Below, in pieces: positions 34,444 through 46,699 of a stretch of DNA of 64,000 bases. The notes beneath the pieces are model-generated. The model ran no database searches and was not told the origin of the DNA. It saw only the letters and a list, made by a program, of their open reading frames with translations. Source of the DNA: Magnolia sinica (Eukaryota > Streptophyta > Magnoliopsida > Magnoliales > Magnoliaceae); assembly GCF_029962835.1 (NCBI RefSeq), contig NC_080588.1:14030001-14094000 (forward strand), given 5' to 3'. A program made the translations under genes and the position numbers. Position 1 is the first letter of the stretch, and every line of letters starts with the position of its first letter.

Positions 34444-35341
34444 GTCAGCCTAGAGAAGTGTTCAGAAAGACTCAAAAATGACAAACATGTAAACTGAATC
34501 AAAATAAACAAGTATATTCATTCATCAGTATGTTTGTTACATCAAGTTATATCTTGCTTCAGCATTACATTGATGGAGTAAAAGGGTTAAAAGCAAAAGG
34601 AAAGGTGGGAGAAGACACATAAGCTTCTTCTTCGGTTGTGGATACTCTTAAGCCTGCCCTGGAACTCGGTCTGGAGGGAGAGCTGGTGTGAGTGTCAAAA
34701 ATGGAGCTGATGATGGTACCAAAAATCAGGTCCAAGGTTCACCAGGAGTTAACTTAATAAGTATCTCAGACTCAACTACTGCCACCACTTGAAGCGACCT
34801 CTAGAGCTGCCTGGGCCTCGACCTCGACACCAGCCATAGCATCAACAGATCCGAGGGCCTCGACTTTCGAGCAAGAAGCATCTTCTTCAAATCCCGAGAG
34901 ATTAAGGTTTGGAAAAAATTGCTTCATCAGCTGGATACAAGCTGTATACCCACTTTGATACAAACGATCCCTCTCTTCCTCAAACTCTTGGGATCCGAGA
35001 AAGGCCTGTACGGCCCGTTCCTTGGCCTCCTTGGCCTCCCTGGCTTCGTCGACGGCCCTCTGAATATCCGCCTCAGCTTCAGCCTTGGTCCGAGCCAGCC
35101 TCTCATCGCAAGAGGCGTGAGCCTGATGAAGGCGTCGACTCTCTTCCTGAACCTCTTTCAATAGTGAGGCTACGTGGTCACACTCAGCCTTGGCATCGTC
35201 AACGGCCTTCCGGGCAAGTCCCAAGTTGCCCGACAGCAAGCCGACCCGAACCATGGTAGCTTCAATCTGCGCCTCCAACTCCTTAACTCGCTTCTCAGCG
35301 TCAGTAAGGTCCGAGCTACCCTTAAGTACGCAAGGGGAAAA

Positions 35342-35426
35342 CTGAGAAAAGAAAAACCCAAGGTCAGGACTAAGTCGTCGAGACAAGTTGGAGACTATTT
35401 AAGACAGTAAAGACCAAAAATTTTAC
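35342..35426 (-). other. Intron 3 of the antisense gene (85 bp)
   Basis: Donor TGAG|GTAAAATTT, acceptor TTTTCTTTTCTCAG|TT with a clear pyrimidine tract, phase 0 on both sides. Confidence 0.75.
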
Positions 35427-35879
35427 CTCAAGCAGCACCATCACCACATGAGTAAGAACCCGCCTCGAAGGGGAGCTACGGAGATCAACATAATCCGTCT
35501 CTCCCCCGTGAGAGATGGCCCAAGGGACCATGGTCGATACATCCCACTGAAGGGGTGAAGGCTCCTGTCGAGTCATCTCCCCTCCCGAGGCCTCTCCTCT
35601 ATGCTCCTCTCTCGGTTTTGGTACCCGTTCTACAACCTAACTCAAAAGCCACCTGGGACTCGGCAGGAACCGCGCTTGCTTCTTTTGCCCTCTCTTCGAG
35701 GTCAGAAAGCATGACGACGGTCGGAATTGCCAGAGCAGGGGTGACTGAGGTGGATGGATCCTTAGCCTTTGGAGCCATCTTCACCTTCTTTGAAGACCGA
35801 GGCTCCAACAGAAGCACCGACCTTGGAGGAGCCTTCATCTCTGACACTGGTTTCAGAAAGGGTCGAGCTTTAGCAATAT

Positions 35880-35946
35880 CTGTATCAGACAAGGTAGAGA
35901 GTTAGGTAAAATATAGGAGAAATGCGTCAAAACAAATAAAAGATAC
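35880..35946 (-). other. Intron 2 of the antisense gene (67 bp)
   Basis: Donor AGAG|GTATCTTTT, acceptor TGATACAG|AT, T-rich inside, phase 1 on both sides. The open frames of exons 2 and 3 join exactly. Confidence 0.72.
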
Positions 35947-36093
35947 CTCTCATGGCAGAATCTAGGCCCGAGAGAAGAAGACGCTCTAGCTGAAGAAGGT
36001 TCTTCCGAGACTGATCTTCTGGACATAGCTCCCTCAGTTCCTTGATCCGAGCTAAAATGTTGGCCCCTAACTTTGGCCTTTTCTTGGAGATGT

Positions 36094-36165
36094 CTACAAA
36101 ACACATTCATTCAGACTCAAAAGAATCATAGCAAGAAAGGACATAGAAAGATAATACCGAGTCAC
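36094..36165 (-). other. Intron 1 of the antisense gene (72 bp)
   Basis: Donor AA|GTGACT, acceptor TTTTGTAG|AC. A stronger-looking donor GTATTATC eight bases further in would break the frame, whereas this one keeps phase 1. Confidence 0.6.
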
Positions 36166-37054
36166 TTGCTTCAGAGAATGCCCAAGGAATGCAAGGTTCA
36201 AAGAGCCCAGACTCGACAGTCTCCCAGCGACCACACGCCCAGAACCACCTTTCTCTCCAGTGCTTGTTGGAGGTAAAAGGGTCGGTTATCAAAGATCCGC
36301 CCTTGTTCCACCTAGCGCTCAAAAAATACCAGCCAGGCTGCTGAGGGTTTGGCCATACTTGGTACAGATAGAGGAACTAGTCAATGGTCAGTGGGGGCCA
36401 CTCTGCTTCAGCCCACAACATTGAGCATCCGAACAAGTTCCTCCACCCATTCGGAACTATCTGCTTAGGCGCAATTCGAAGTCAGGAAAGAAAATCTCGA
36501 GCAACGGGTTGAAGGGGCAGATGCAAGCCACACTACATGGCGACTTAGAAAATCGCGACCATCCTAGGAGGAGGATGGTCTGGTAATTCACTCGGGAGGG
36601 GAAGGTGAAGAATAACTGAGTCAGGAACATGGTACCCAACCCAAAGTCTATCCAAGTCCGCCTCAGTTAAAGCCGAGGGAACTTGACCCTTTTATTCATC
36701 CTCAGCCTCCCCTTCCTCAGTCATCGACTCAACGGTCCTCGCCGATCTCCACAGAGGAACCAACTCAAAGGTTTCCTCAAATTCTTCATCCTCTTCTTCC
36801 AGGTCATCCCCAGGAAAATGGGGGTTAGGTCTACCTGGGGCAGTCACCAGAGACGCCCCTCCGTCAGAAGGACCTGTCAAAGCAGGGCATTCCGCTGAAG
36901 TTCCTTACATTCTTTTAGATAACTGAAAAGCTTCATTGGCATTAATCGCCATCTCTGCCAGCAATGAGGGCGATTCCGAGACATTCCAAAGATGTCTCGT
37001 TTCGTCCTCATCACCAGAAATCCCTTCCCGGGGACTTAAAGAATACATTGCCAT

Positions 37055-37215
37055 TAAGAAGTTAAAAGGAAAGGGAGGGAAAGGACTCACCGGAGAGGCG
37101 AAAAGCACACAGACAAGGAAGTAAAGGGGAAAAGGTATATGAAAATGGCAGAGAAAATGGAAACAGTGAAGAGGAGAAATTGAACGAAGGAGCGGATGGG
37201 CAAATATAAAAAATT
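37055..37215 (-). promoter_or_regulatory. Candidate promoter and CT-rich leader of the antisense gene
   Basis: Reading leftwards on the minus strand, a TTTTTTATATTTG TATA-like element near 37214-37202 is followed by a leader rich in CTCCTTC, TTTCTCCTC and CCATTTTC up to the ATG at 37054. This is typical of plant 5' leaders. It suggests transcription toward pol, starting near 37180. Confidence 0.45.
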
Positions 37216-37529
37216 AAATCCCGCTCCTCCTTTTATAGCTCTGCCATGTGGCAGAGGCATTTAAGGAGGAGTCGAATCGACACCCATTTCGACTCCCCCA
37301 CCCGACACGTGGCGCACGCTGACTGACGTAAGTAACATCCTCACCACATGTCCTGCGCTCATTAGCAGATGAAACGTTCTGACGGTTGTCTACTCGTGCA
37401 ACCTCGAGCAACGAACTGACATACGTTAAAAACGACATAGGAAGCATTAAATGCCCCATCATAACCTCGGTCTCCAGGGCACACCGACTTAAAAACTCAT
37501 TACTCCTTAGTGTCGACATAACAAACACA

Positions 37530-37546
37530 AGGAGTAGGGGGCTCAC
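37530..37546 (+). other. Polypurine tract of the Tat-lineage element
   Basis: AAGGAGTAGGGGGCTCAC lies directly before the TATTGGG start of the 3' LTR. Confidence 0.8.
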
Positions 37547-38344
37547 TATTGGGAAAAAATATAATAATTCTGGAGACCCAGTTATGGAATGGACCAACTC
37601 TACTGACACTACCCGAGAGTCCGAGGCAACGTGTTGGACCGAGACGAGAGTAAGCCTAAAGTGGAGACTTAGCTTAAATTTCTGGGAAACGAATCCCGAC
37701 TGAGACCTTAAGAGTCAAGAGCCGTAGGCAAAATAAGACGCATAAAGTTGGCTCGGCATATAAGGCAGCAATGTCTAGAAGAGTCGATTAAGACCTGAAT
37801 GCTAGAAGTCACCTAACCAACTATAATATCAACCCATATTAGGTCAGTTATAGTGTTAGATATCGGATTGAGAAAGGAAATCGGCCATAAGCCGACTTTG
37901 TTCCGTCCGACAGGAGGCAAAAAGCTTTATACTTGTAGCTAGCCGAGACTCGTTTGTTACTTGAGTCAGTTAAGGCCGAGTCGAGTGAGGAAGAAATGGT
38001 GTAAGCTTAAATACCGTTCTAAAAATCTTGTGAAAGGATTCCCGATCCCAAGGATTTCGGGATCGGGAAGCATCCGTAACTAGATTGCAATTAAATCAAA
38101 TCTCCTAAGATTGGGGAGAGAATCCTTATACGGTGGGATCCTCCCTCTCCTATAAATAGGAGAGATTCCAAGGGTGAAAGGTACACAAAAAACTCTCCTA
38201 GAACCCTTCAATATTATAAGACCCAAATTCCTGGCCTGACTTTGGCATCGGAGGGTCCCCTGCTCTAGCCAGGGTCTCCTTTGTCTTCTTCCTGTGCAGG
38301 TACTCGAAGGTCTAAAGAGGGTGGACCAGATTTTTGCATCAACA
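37547..38344 (+). mobile_element. 3' LTR of the Tat-lineage element (798 bp)
   Basis: Co-linear with 28103-28903. Its first dinucleotide is TA where the 5' LTR has TG, and it ends CATCAACA. Flanking 5-mers are GTTAT (28098-28102) and GTTAC (38345-38349), a TSD with one C/T difference, so 28103-38344 is one complete insertion. Confidence 0.92.
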
Positions 38345-38657
38345 GTTACCATTGTTGTTGTTATTGTAATCTTGGTCACGTGATTAGTGCGATGTGCTAA
38401 AATTGAATGTGCGGCTTAATTCAAACCGAGCAGCTACAACCCCAAGCGCTAAGATAGCAAAATAGGTTGGAATTTAACTGTATATGATCGAGTTCTAATA
38501 AGATCAATCGCCGATTCGGCCACTTATACAGCATTGCTTAAGATGACCATGTCATAGTTAGAGAGTGGGGTTCATCCTTTGAAAATGGGTCACACCTCTA
38601 CCTTCCATATAAAAGAATTTTTTCCCGTTCACCTGAGACTTTTCCTATGGAGATACA
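38345..38657. other. Upstream region of the 38.66-kb coding relic
   Basis: No coding signal. It includes a TATA box (CCATATAAAAG, about 38606-38616) some 45 bases before the ATG at 38658, a spacing consistent with a plant promoter with a short leader. Confidence 0.5.
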
Positions 38658-40308
38658 ATGAAAACTAACAAGAACGCCAAGGCTAGAATCAAGCAATATT
38701 GTCTGAATTTTCTTGCTCAAAAATTTGGCCTTGTCCAATGCCTTCATTTTCCCTTCACTCAAAAGACTTACAATCAACATTCTTACTCTAGGCCGATCGT
38801 CGATCAGGTCGAAGTCTACAACTCCCTTCATTCTACTTTCTAATCAGCCAGCATGACTTTTGAGTTGCACAAATTTCTAAATCTTCCCCAGGTGATGGAC
38901 ACCTTACTGGAATGGTGGGGTACATTATAAACAATTGGTTTCCACTTCTATCAAGGTTATCACCACTCATCTTTACTCCTAGATGGACTTGCGATGAAAG
39001 AGAAGAACTACACCTCAATCAGCCGCAACTTCTAGTCGACAGACAACTAGGTCGAGAAATATATTGACCGAAATAACAATAGTAACAATAATTCAAGTGA
39101 TTGAGGCAGCTCCTAAAGTGAAAAGCAATTTTTTTTGCTGAAATGACCTATTCCTCAACAAACTACAGCCCTCAAATATTCTCCTGCTCCCACATGGATT
39201 GCCAATTTAGGACCTCCTATCGGTCCAGCTCCTAAAGCTCTAACCTTAGTTTTTATCTGAGGTGACCCTACCATGCGGCAGACATCAACGAGCCAGCCAT
39301 CCTTAGTTAAGATGCGCGGCCCAATGACACTGCAAAAACTAGGTATTTCTTCGACTGATGTTGTAACTTCTTTCGAAAAATATTTTCAAACTAAGTATTG
39401 GCCAGGGCTCTCCATCAAAGATTAGGTTAAATAAATTGTGGATGACCTCAAATGTCACCAAGACACATATTATAATCGATGCTGGATCAGATGGTGACAA
39501 GATAGGGAGAGATTGAATGATATGAACCTTCCTTTTGATAAAAAAAAAATATCTCACTCCTAAGCCTAATCCACTATTTCTAACTTCTACTCGACCGATA
39601 GCAACGATCATTAAAAATCCTTGGTCAATAAATAATCTTTTCACCACCATTGCAATCCATTCCAACTTAGGTGGATGTTACCTTCTTTCCTGCCTTTTTC
39701 GCTTTTCTTTTCTTTCTATTATCTCTCTTTTTTTTTACTTTACTCTTTACTCTTAGTAACTCGAGAGGTATCAGTTGTGGAAAGGCAAGTTGTACCTAAA
39801 CCAACATGTTAACAAGTCGAACCAGTTGTCGAGGCCATCGAAATGACAAAGCAGCTGACCACTGACTCCGAAGGGACAATAAGCAACGAACTTAGCCATC
39901 CTCCTCCTATTCAAGAGGCAATGAATAACAAAATAAAATCATTCAAATGATTAATCAGCCTCAGACGCCCACAATTTTCATCGACCAAGGGAACGGAGAG
40001 GACGATGCCAGAATGGATAATTATCCCTTAATTACTAACCCCCAAAGCTCTCAAAGAACACCCTCCTTCCGATCTACTCCAGCATCTACTCAACAAACAT
40101 ATTCAGTCTTGGGATCATCCCTGATGAAGAACCACTTCAGTCATGCATAGCACGCGAAGTCATTATCTCTGATCAAGTAACGGTGGAAGTTTAAGTGACT
40201 GATATCTATGTTCCTCATTCAACACTGAATCCTGATCTAGCACCGATATCAGCTGATGATGCTTTAGTGTCTTCCACAACAACTGAAGATGTGCTTCTAA
40301 TAGAAGAC

Positions 40309-40361
<53 letters not shown>

Positions 40362-40992
40362 GCAAGCTCTTAGCAGCGATATCTTCATGGCCAAGTTTCT
40401 CGCCCCCTCCATCAAGCTACAATATCTCGAGGAAATCCAAATACTCATACTCTTAGAAATACCAAAGGCTGCATCGATCGAAATGATTGAGAAACTTACC
40501 AAGCTGATCAACCGGTATCAAGTCTTCTCTCGTTCAAATAAGAGCCTTTCGGTCAAACTATCAGCACTTAGGGATTTTTTAGATCTGGTTAAAGAGAATC
40601 GCGAGCTCCATGTTATGATTGAACATCTTGAATCTAAGCACACAACTGCATCTTCCTAAGTTGCTACAGTTAGCGGCGTTGCTAAGAGACGTTATGCCGA
40701 ACATGAATAGCTGAAGAAGTCTGAGGCCAAGTTGGAGGACATGAGCATGTAGATTGTCGCTCTAGAAGCACAATTGATGGCACTGAATAGAAACTTTAAG
40801 AAGAAGAGATCTAAGCATGATCAGAAGAGGAAGGCAAGTAGGGACCTAGTGGTATTTGCCAAGGCACAAACGGAGGCATTCGGCCAAGTTAAACAGGCAA
40901 TCTTAAAGCATCAGGCCAATTTGGTCAAGAAAAAGGAGAGACATGAGGAAGTGAAAGCTGCGATCGTGGAATTTTCTACTTTTGAATTTTAG
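38658..40992 (+). pseudogene. Coiled-coil protein relic, possibly plant-mobile-domain type
   Basis: ATG 38658 (MKTNKNAKARIKQYCLNF) follows a TATA box. The frame runs with many stops through SASMTFELHKFLNLPQ and LLEWWGTL. It becomes clearly coding at 40195-40992: a Ser-Leu repeat encoded by (CT)n, IKLQYLEEIQILILLEIPKA, then a long coiled coil (KKSEAKLEDMSM, VALEAQLMALNRNFKKKR, VKKKERHEEVKAAIVEF) to TAG at 40990. The overall plan resembles the proteins with a plant mobile domain and C-terminal coiled coil that accompany plant retroelements, but I see no diagnostic motif. Confidence 0.45.
40317..40359. repeat. (CT)n microsatellite within a coding relic
   Basis: A CT run of about 43 bases is translated as (Ser-Leu)n in the flanking frame. 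It keeps the frame open and may have expanded inside the gene. Confidence 0.95.
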
Positions 40993-41290
40993 CTTTCTCT
41001 ATGTACTTTTATTTATTAATATACTCGGCCTTTGTGTTACTTTATTTCATTGACTGTCTTTCACTTGGTGTTTTTCTTACTCTTCGTAATTCATATAATT
41101 GATCAATGATGTGGTTTGTAATCCATATAACTGATTGATGATGTGGCACACGAAAGATAAGGAGTCGTGCACTGCCTTAGCCGAAATAACTGCCCTGACA
41201 ACTACACATTCCTACTTTTCAGGAACACAAAGCATCACTGCATGCCATAATTTCCCATGATACAACGACCATGGGGTGTATAATTACCTA

Positions 41291-41301
41291 TATAAATAAC
41301 G
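41291..41301 (+). promoter_or_regulatory. TATA box before the LTR-split ORF
   Basis: CCTATATAAATAACG is a strong plant TATA consensus about 65 bases before the ATG at 41365. The intervening leader is CT- and AC-rich (CCCAAGTTCTTCTGCTC). Confidence 0.65.
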
Positions 41302-43805
41302 GTAATCTCCATTTTACAACTCACTAAAACCCATATATTTCCCAAGTTCTTCTGCTCTATAGATATGCCTCTCAACCAACCCTCTTCCTCTTTCCTTAGT
41401 CAGGTTAAGGCTTATATGAAAGAGATTTTTTACTATTGCTTTATCAATTATGGTCAATACTCCCTGCTATTTCACACCGACCTCTTTATCAAGGATGCTT
41501 ATGAGGCTTTTAAATCTAACACTTCCCTAACGAAGATCCTAGAAGCGCTAAGGAAACTTCAATACCTCGGGGACCGATACTTTTAACTCGAATTCAAGTT
41601 CCAAAGGATTACTAAATACCTAAGACAACAAGCCGCTGCTCAAGAAGAATCTCGCCCAATGGGTCATGCTTACGAGCGAGCATAGAATGATCGCCTTTAG
41701 TGGAACCAAGTGCATCAATTCAACCGCACCTTACTCCGAGTCTTTCAAGCACAACATAGTGAGCTTATGGAGGACATCAAGGAGAAGAAATGTGCTTATG
41801 CTACAAACAATCCCACCGTACCAGAGGATCTCCTCTCCTTTCGGGACTCTAAGATCACTGACCATCATGCTTGGTCACATGTGAGTCTTGCTGGCAATAG
41901 GGAGGCTAAGTGTCACACCCCGAACCCGAAAATCGAATTCACAGGAATCCTGATCGCCAAACCCGGTGCCGATAGCCTCCGTAGTACCCCATTCTTAGCC
42001 CCCAGCGTACATACGCCAGGTTCCGATCATGGGATTTTACAAGGAAGATTTTCCAACATACATTTATCTCATAAGAAGCATAACCACAAGTATACCCAAA
42101 TCATAAAGGCAACATCGTCATCACATATCCACTAATATAATCATTTGAATATAATGTTGAAAGGGAAATACAATATAAAGATATCAAAGAAAAACTCCAC
42201 AAGCTCCACCGCAAGCTCCAGCCTCAGATCGGCTGCATCCTAACATCACCTACACGCATCTATCGTGCATAAGCTTATATAAAGCTTAGAGGGTGGTGAA
42301 AGTGTGTGTGCAAGATAAGTGTCAAGCATACAATAAAACCCATAAGCCATTCATCATCAGGACAAGCAGAAATACTAACAAGATCATGAATCATACGATA
42401 TCAGAGTAAGCGAAAATATACTAGTAAGTCCATGAGTGTTATCAGCCATACCAAGGCTATGCGATGCAAAACATAATAAGACAATAATAGATACTGAGGA
42501 TGCAATGTAATATGCATATCCTGATGAGCCACGAATACCATCAACCACATCTAGGTTATATAAGTGCAAAAACATAATAACCTAAAATGCTAAGTACTGC
42601 GAATGTAATGTAATGTAATATACGGTGTGAATGAAATGACCATGCTGGAATGTGAAGTCGGGATGATAGTACGTAGTATCACAGGCTACGGGGTCCATCA
42701 CAAGGGACTTCTATCCAAACCAATCCCATACCTAAATTTGGATAGTCAGACTCAATGTGGTAAACTCCTGGTCTCAGGTTAGTCGCGCGTCCAACCGAAA
42801 TCCTGGCCATGCGAAGGTACACGTAACAAATAGTTATACACTACCAGCCCGAGTGGATAGTGAATGAATGGATATGTAATTCCTACTCAATAAGTCCACA
42901 TATCAGTACAGTTGCTCTCTGGAGAAATCAGCGGGGCCTATTACACTCCACACCGACTACCTCTTCCCTAGCTGCACAGCATTGCGAGTGAAATAGACCT
43001 CACTATCCGCCTAGCTAGCAGTCTGCTAATACCTACTCGGCTCGTCGATAGCAGACCCATTTACGAGCTGGTCATACTCAGCCTATCTTATAGCCCCCTC
43101 AATCGGGTGGATAAGGTCACACCCCCTCTCAACCGACCACGACACAGTGGGAGATGCGGTCTACTGGTATTCGGCACTCGGGCGCTCATGTTCCACTCGG
43201 TCAAGACGTTGGGGCACCTCCTGGCCTTGGAGATTCTGAGATTTTCACCCAAGGACACCCTAAGTGCCCATAGTGCTAGAACCAAGTACTTCTAGTGTCC
43301 CATTTAGCCATCCACGATGTGCATATGGAGGCCACAGCCCTGATGTCGTATAATGATCAAGTCACATATATGCGAGATGCATGAGTCACATTATCCAGTC
43401 ATGCAATAATCCTGCACGTATGGCGTGATAATGTGGGCACTCCATCTCATAAGGAGTCCTGTAAATACTCTGCCCAATGACATATGCTATGATCAAATAT
43501 TCCTCATATCAGGCATACGTATGATGCATATGGACATGAATCATGGAGTTACACTGAGCATGTTATAAGGTGATGAACTACTCTCACAACGAAGATAGGC
43601 CTAGACGGCTTACACACAACAAGTATGGGCCTATCAATGGGCCCTAGGGAGAGTCATAATGCGGACATTTAACCAACATTATTCTTACAATGTGGACGTC
43701 AAACCAACATTGCTCCCAAGGCACGGTCCGCCATAAACATCATTACCTACATTATAGTGAAATCACACATTACATCGGGTGCACATTCCTCGCATTGAGC
43801 CACCT

Positions 43806-44340
43806 GTACACCACCTCGGGCCTAGCCATGCGGGCCATAAATACATCAAGATGGGCCTCATCACATAGGCTGAAATTATATCACAATGGACCACAACATA
43901 TGAGCCAGAAACACATCACAATTGGCCTTGCCAAATGGGTTGGAAATAACATCATAATGGGCCTCAACTCACGGGCCCTAATGCATCACAATGGTCCTTA
44001 ACCCATGAGCCCCAAATACATCACAATGGGCCTCAACCCATGAGCTCCAAATATATCACAATGGGCCTCAACCCATGGGCCCTAATACATCATAATGGGC
44101 CTCAACCATGGGCCTTGAATACATCACATGTGGGCCCTGCACCTGGGCCTCAAAACACGCAGCAGGTGGGCCCCACTCATGGGTCAAAGATACATCCTGA
44201 TGAGTCACATGCACATCAAAGTGGGCCCCTCGATTGGGACACAAAATACATCAAAGTGGGCCTAACGGATGGGCCACAAAGTACATCAAGGTGGGCCTCA
44301 TAGATGGCTACAAAACACATCAAAGTGGGACTCAATGGAT
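43806..44340. repeat. GGGCC.CA.CATCA tandem array in LTR copy C
   Basis: Units of the type ATACATCACAATGGGCCTCA repeat 15 or more times with small changes. Spurious frames full of MGL and HHNGP come from it. Confidence 0.8.
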
Positions 44341-46648
44341 GATCATATCACAGAGTGGCCCGCCGTGATGTGTTTGAGATCCAACTAATTCATAAGTTAA
44401 CATAGAGCTAGATGAAGTAAAAGCAAAATATAAGCTTAATTGGAAACTAATGTGGCTTCTAAGAAGTTTGAACGGTGGATGTCACTATCTCCACTATTTT
44501 CAATGGTGGGGTCCACTTGAACCTTAGATCTGACTCATTCTTAGTCTCAAGCCATAAAATGATCTCTGAAAATGGTTGAAAGCTTTAGATACAACTCATG
44601 CATCATTGTGGGTCCCATAGGGATGGATGGCATAGATGAAGTACACACCTCATGGTGGAGTCCACACTAATGGAAGGTGTGGATTACAAAACATACATCA
44701 GTGGTCCCACGCGAGACCCACCAGAACATGTATCTGTCATCCAATCTATTTAATAAGGTCACATAGACCAAAAATAAATAATAATTAAACATTATATTTA
44801 TCCAAAGCTTGTGGAACCAGGGAGGTTCTAATGACAGACGTTCAATCCTCTACTGCTTTTTGCTATGTGGTCCACTTGATAGGCAGATCTGCCTCATTAG
44901 TCTCAAGCCTTGAGGCTAGCCCGCCATCTGGATGGACGGTTTGGATGTAACCCATACATCATACATCAAGAGTGGGGTCCACTGACCATCCAGCAACCCA
45001 GGAAATGGCTGGACGCCATAGATAAAAGACATACGTCATTGGTGGGGCCTACTGGCCGTCCAGCAATTGGACGGCATTGATAAAACAAATACATACATCA
45101 TTGTGGGTCCCACATGGGGCCCACCATAACGTTTATTTTCCATCCATCCTGCCCATACGGTCACAAGGACCTAGATGAAGAGGAAAAACAAATTTCACAT
45201 GGATCCAAAACTGTTGGGACCCAAAGGGGGTTTCAATGGCAGCTGTTCAATCTCACTGTTTCCTCTGACGTGGGCCACCTGAGTTCCACATGTGGCTGAT
45301 TTTTGGAGGAGACCCGCTGCCCTAAAGGGGCCATCAAATGCACGGCGTTGATGTTCTAAACACATCATGGTGGGGCCCATGGCTGGGACCCACGTCCCTA
45401 CCTCACCGTTCACGGCCAGCGCAGGACGTACACATCCTCTAACAGTGCTACTCTCTCTCTCTATCTTATATATATATTTTTTTTAGAAAATCAATTTTTT
45501 CATGGTTTTTCATATGTTTCACTCCAGCCATTGGATTCTACCGCTCATAACAGATCCAACGAGCCCAATATTGAGCATGTTTCGGTGTATAGAAATATCA
45601 GGGAAGATTTCAACGGTAAAGACACTGTTTTCTATATTATGGCCCACCAGATACTCAGATTGGCCTCATTTTTCGGCTCAACGCCTAAAATGAGCCGAGG
45701 AATGGAATAGATAGTGTGGATTTGATCAATGCATTAGGGTAGGGCCTACATGAATAGCCCACCAAAAAGCTTGGAACCAAAGCTATGTATATATATTTAA
45801 CATATATATATTTGTTTTTCCTTGATGCCGTTAGTACACCCGCTGTCTGTCCACGCTTCGGTGAACACGTCCAGCGTCCAGGGACACTGGACGGTTCAAA
45901 TACAACACATATTCAAGGTGGGTCCCACGTGGACGTGGCCCACCTGATTGTATCAACCCGATAAGTGTGTTTTCTCATCATCTAGATCCACCAAGAGGGA
46001 TGGCAAGATGGCTTGATCCCCATGTTTGGATAGCCATGGGATCCATTTGATGGGTGGTTTGGACATCATATAACTCATTAAGTGGACCACAAAATAAATG
46101 AAGGAGAGAGAGAGAGAGACACATGATGATTGAAGGACCCCGGCACTATGGGCCCTCCCTTCCGTGATTTACAACGTACATCAAGTGGGTCTCATTACAT
46201 ATGGGCCCACCGATCAAAATCAACAGTGGGGATCCTTTCTCCACCGAATTGCAAGGTCTAGATGACCCTATCCATGTAAGGAAAATAAACATCATGATGG
46301 GGTCCATGGAGAATGACCCCATCATGGAATGATCATGAGAATCAAGATGGGCCATCGGCCACATCTCGAGTTGAAAGTGAGATCCATATCATCAATCGGT
46401 AGGCCCCACTTGGCCCATCATAAAAATATGAAAAATCTAGCCTATAAAGCACTAACCGTTTGATCTTCTCGGTCCGTTGGAACGCCGATCTCCTTGTGCT
46501 TCACTTTGATGGAGGGTAATGAGAGTTGAATGGCTAGGATGAAGGTTTTTGGGATGGGAAAGTGGGCCACACAAAACCACTTTTCTCTCCTTAGAAATGT
46601 TGGACATCCACACTCTTTTCTCTCTTTGGTGTTGCTTGGAAAGTGTGG

Positions 46649-46654
46649 AGAGAA

Positions 46655-46697
<43 letters not shown>
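46649..46697. repeat. (GA)n microsatellite in LTR copy C
   Basis: An AGAGAG run of about 48 bases with two AAG interruptions. Copy D has the equivalent at 50992-51024. Confidence 0.93.

Positions 46698-46699
<2 letters not shown>

Larger units (their letters stand above)
34772..37054 (-). pseudogene. Antisense four-exon gene in the 3' region of the Tat element
   Basis: A minus-strand gene lies between pol and the 3' LTR. Exon 1 37054-36166, exon 2 36093-35947, exon 3 35879-35427, exon 4 35341-34772 (TGA). All three introns are short with GT..AG ends, and their phases (1, 1, 0) match on both sides. Exon 1 is one frame from MAMYSLSPREG. Its middle (LPSELPDHPPPRMV, NGWRNLFGCSMLWAEAEWPP, GWYFLSARWNKGGSLI, HWRERWFWACGRWE) recalls the 'putative gypsy type transposon' domain seen in plant retroelements. 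Exon 2 is open. Exon 4 is a heptad-like coiled coil (AEKRVKELEAQIEATMVRV) with an acidic tail. Damage: six stops in exon 1, one frameshift in exon 3. Function is unknown. Confidence 0.72.

Noticed and set aside
36457-36639. Alternative minus-strand frame inside antisense exon 1
   Set aside because: It is in another frame from the rest of exon 1. The exon 1 frame, though broken by stops, shows the conserved blocks and agrees with the splice phases.
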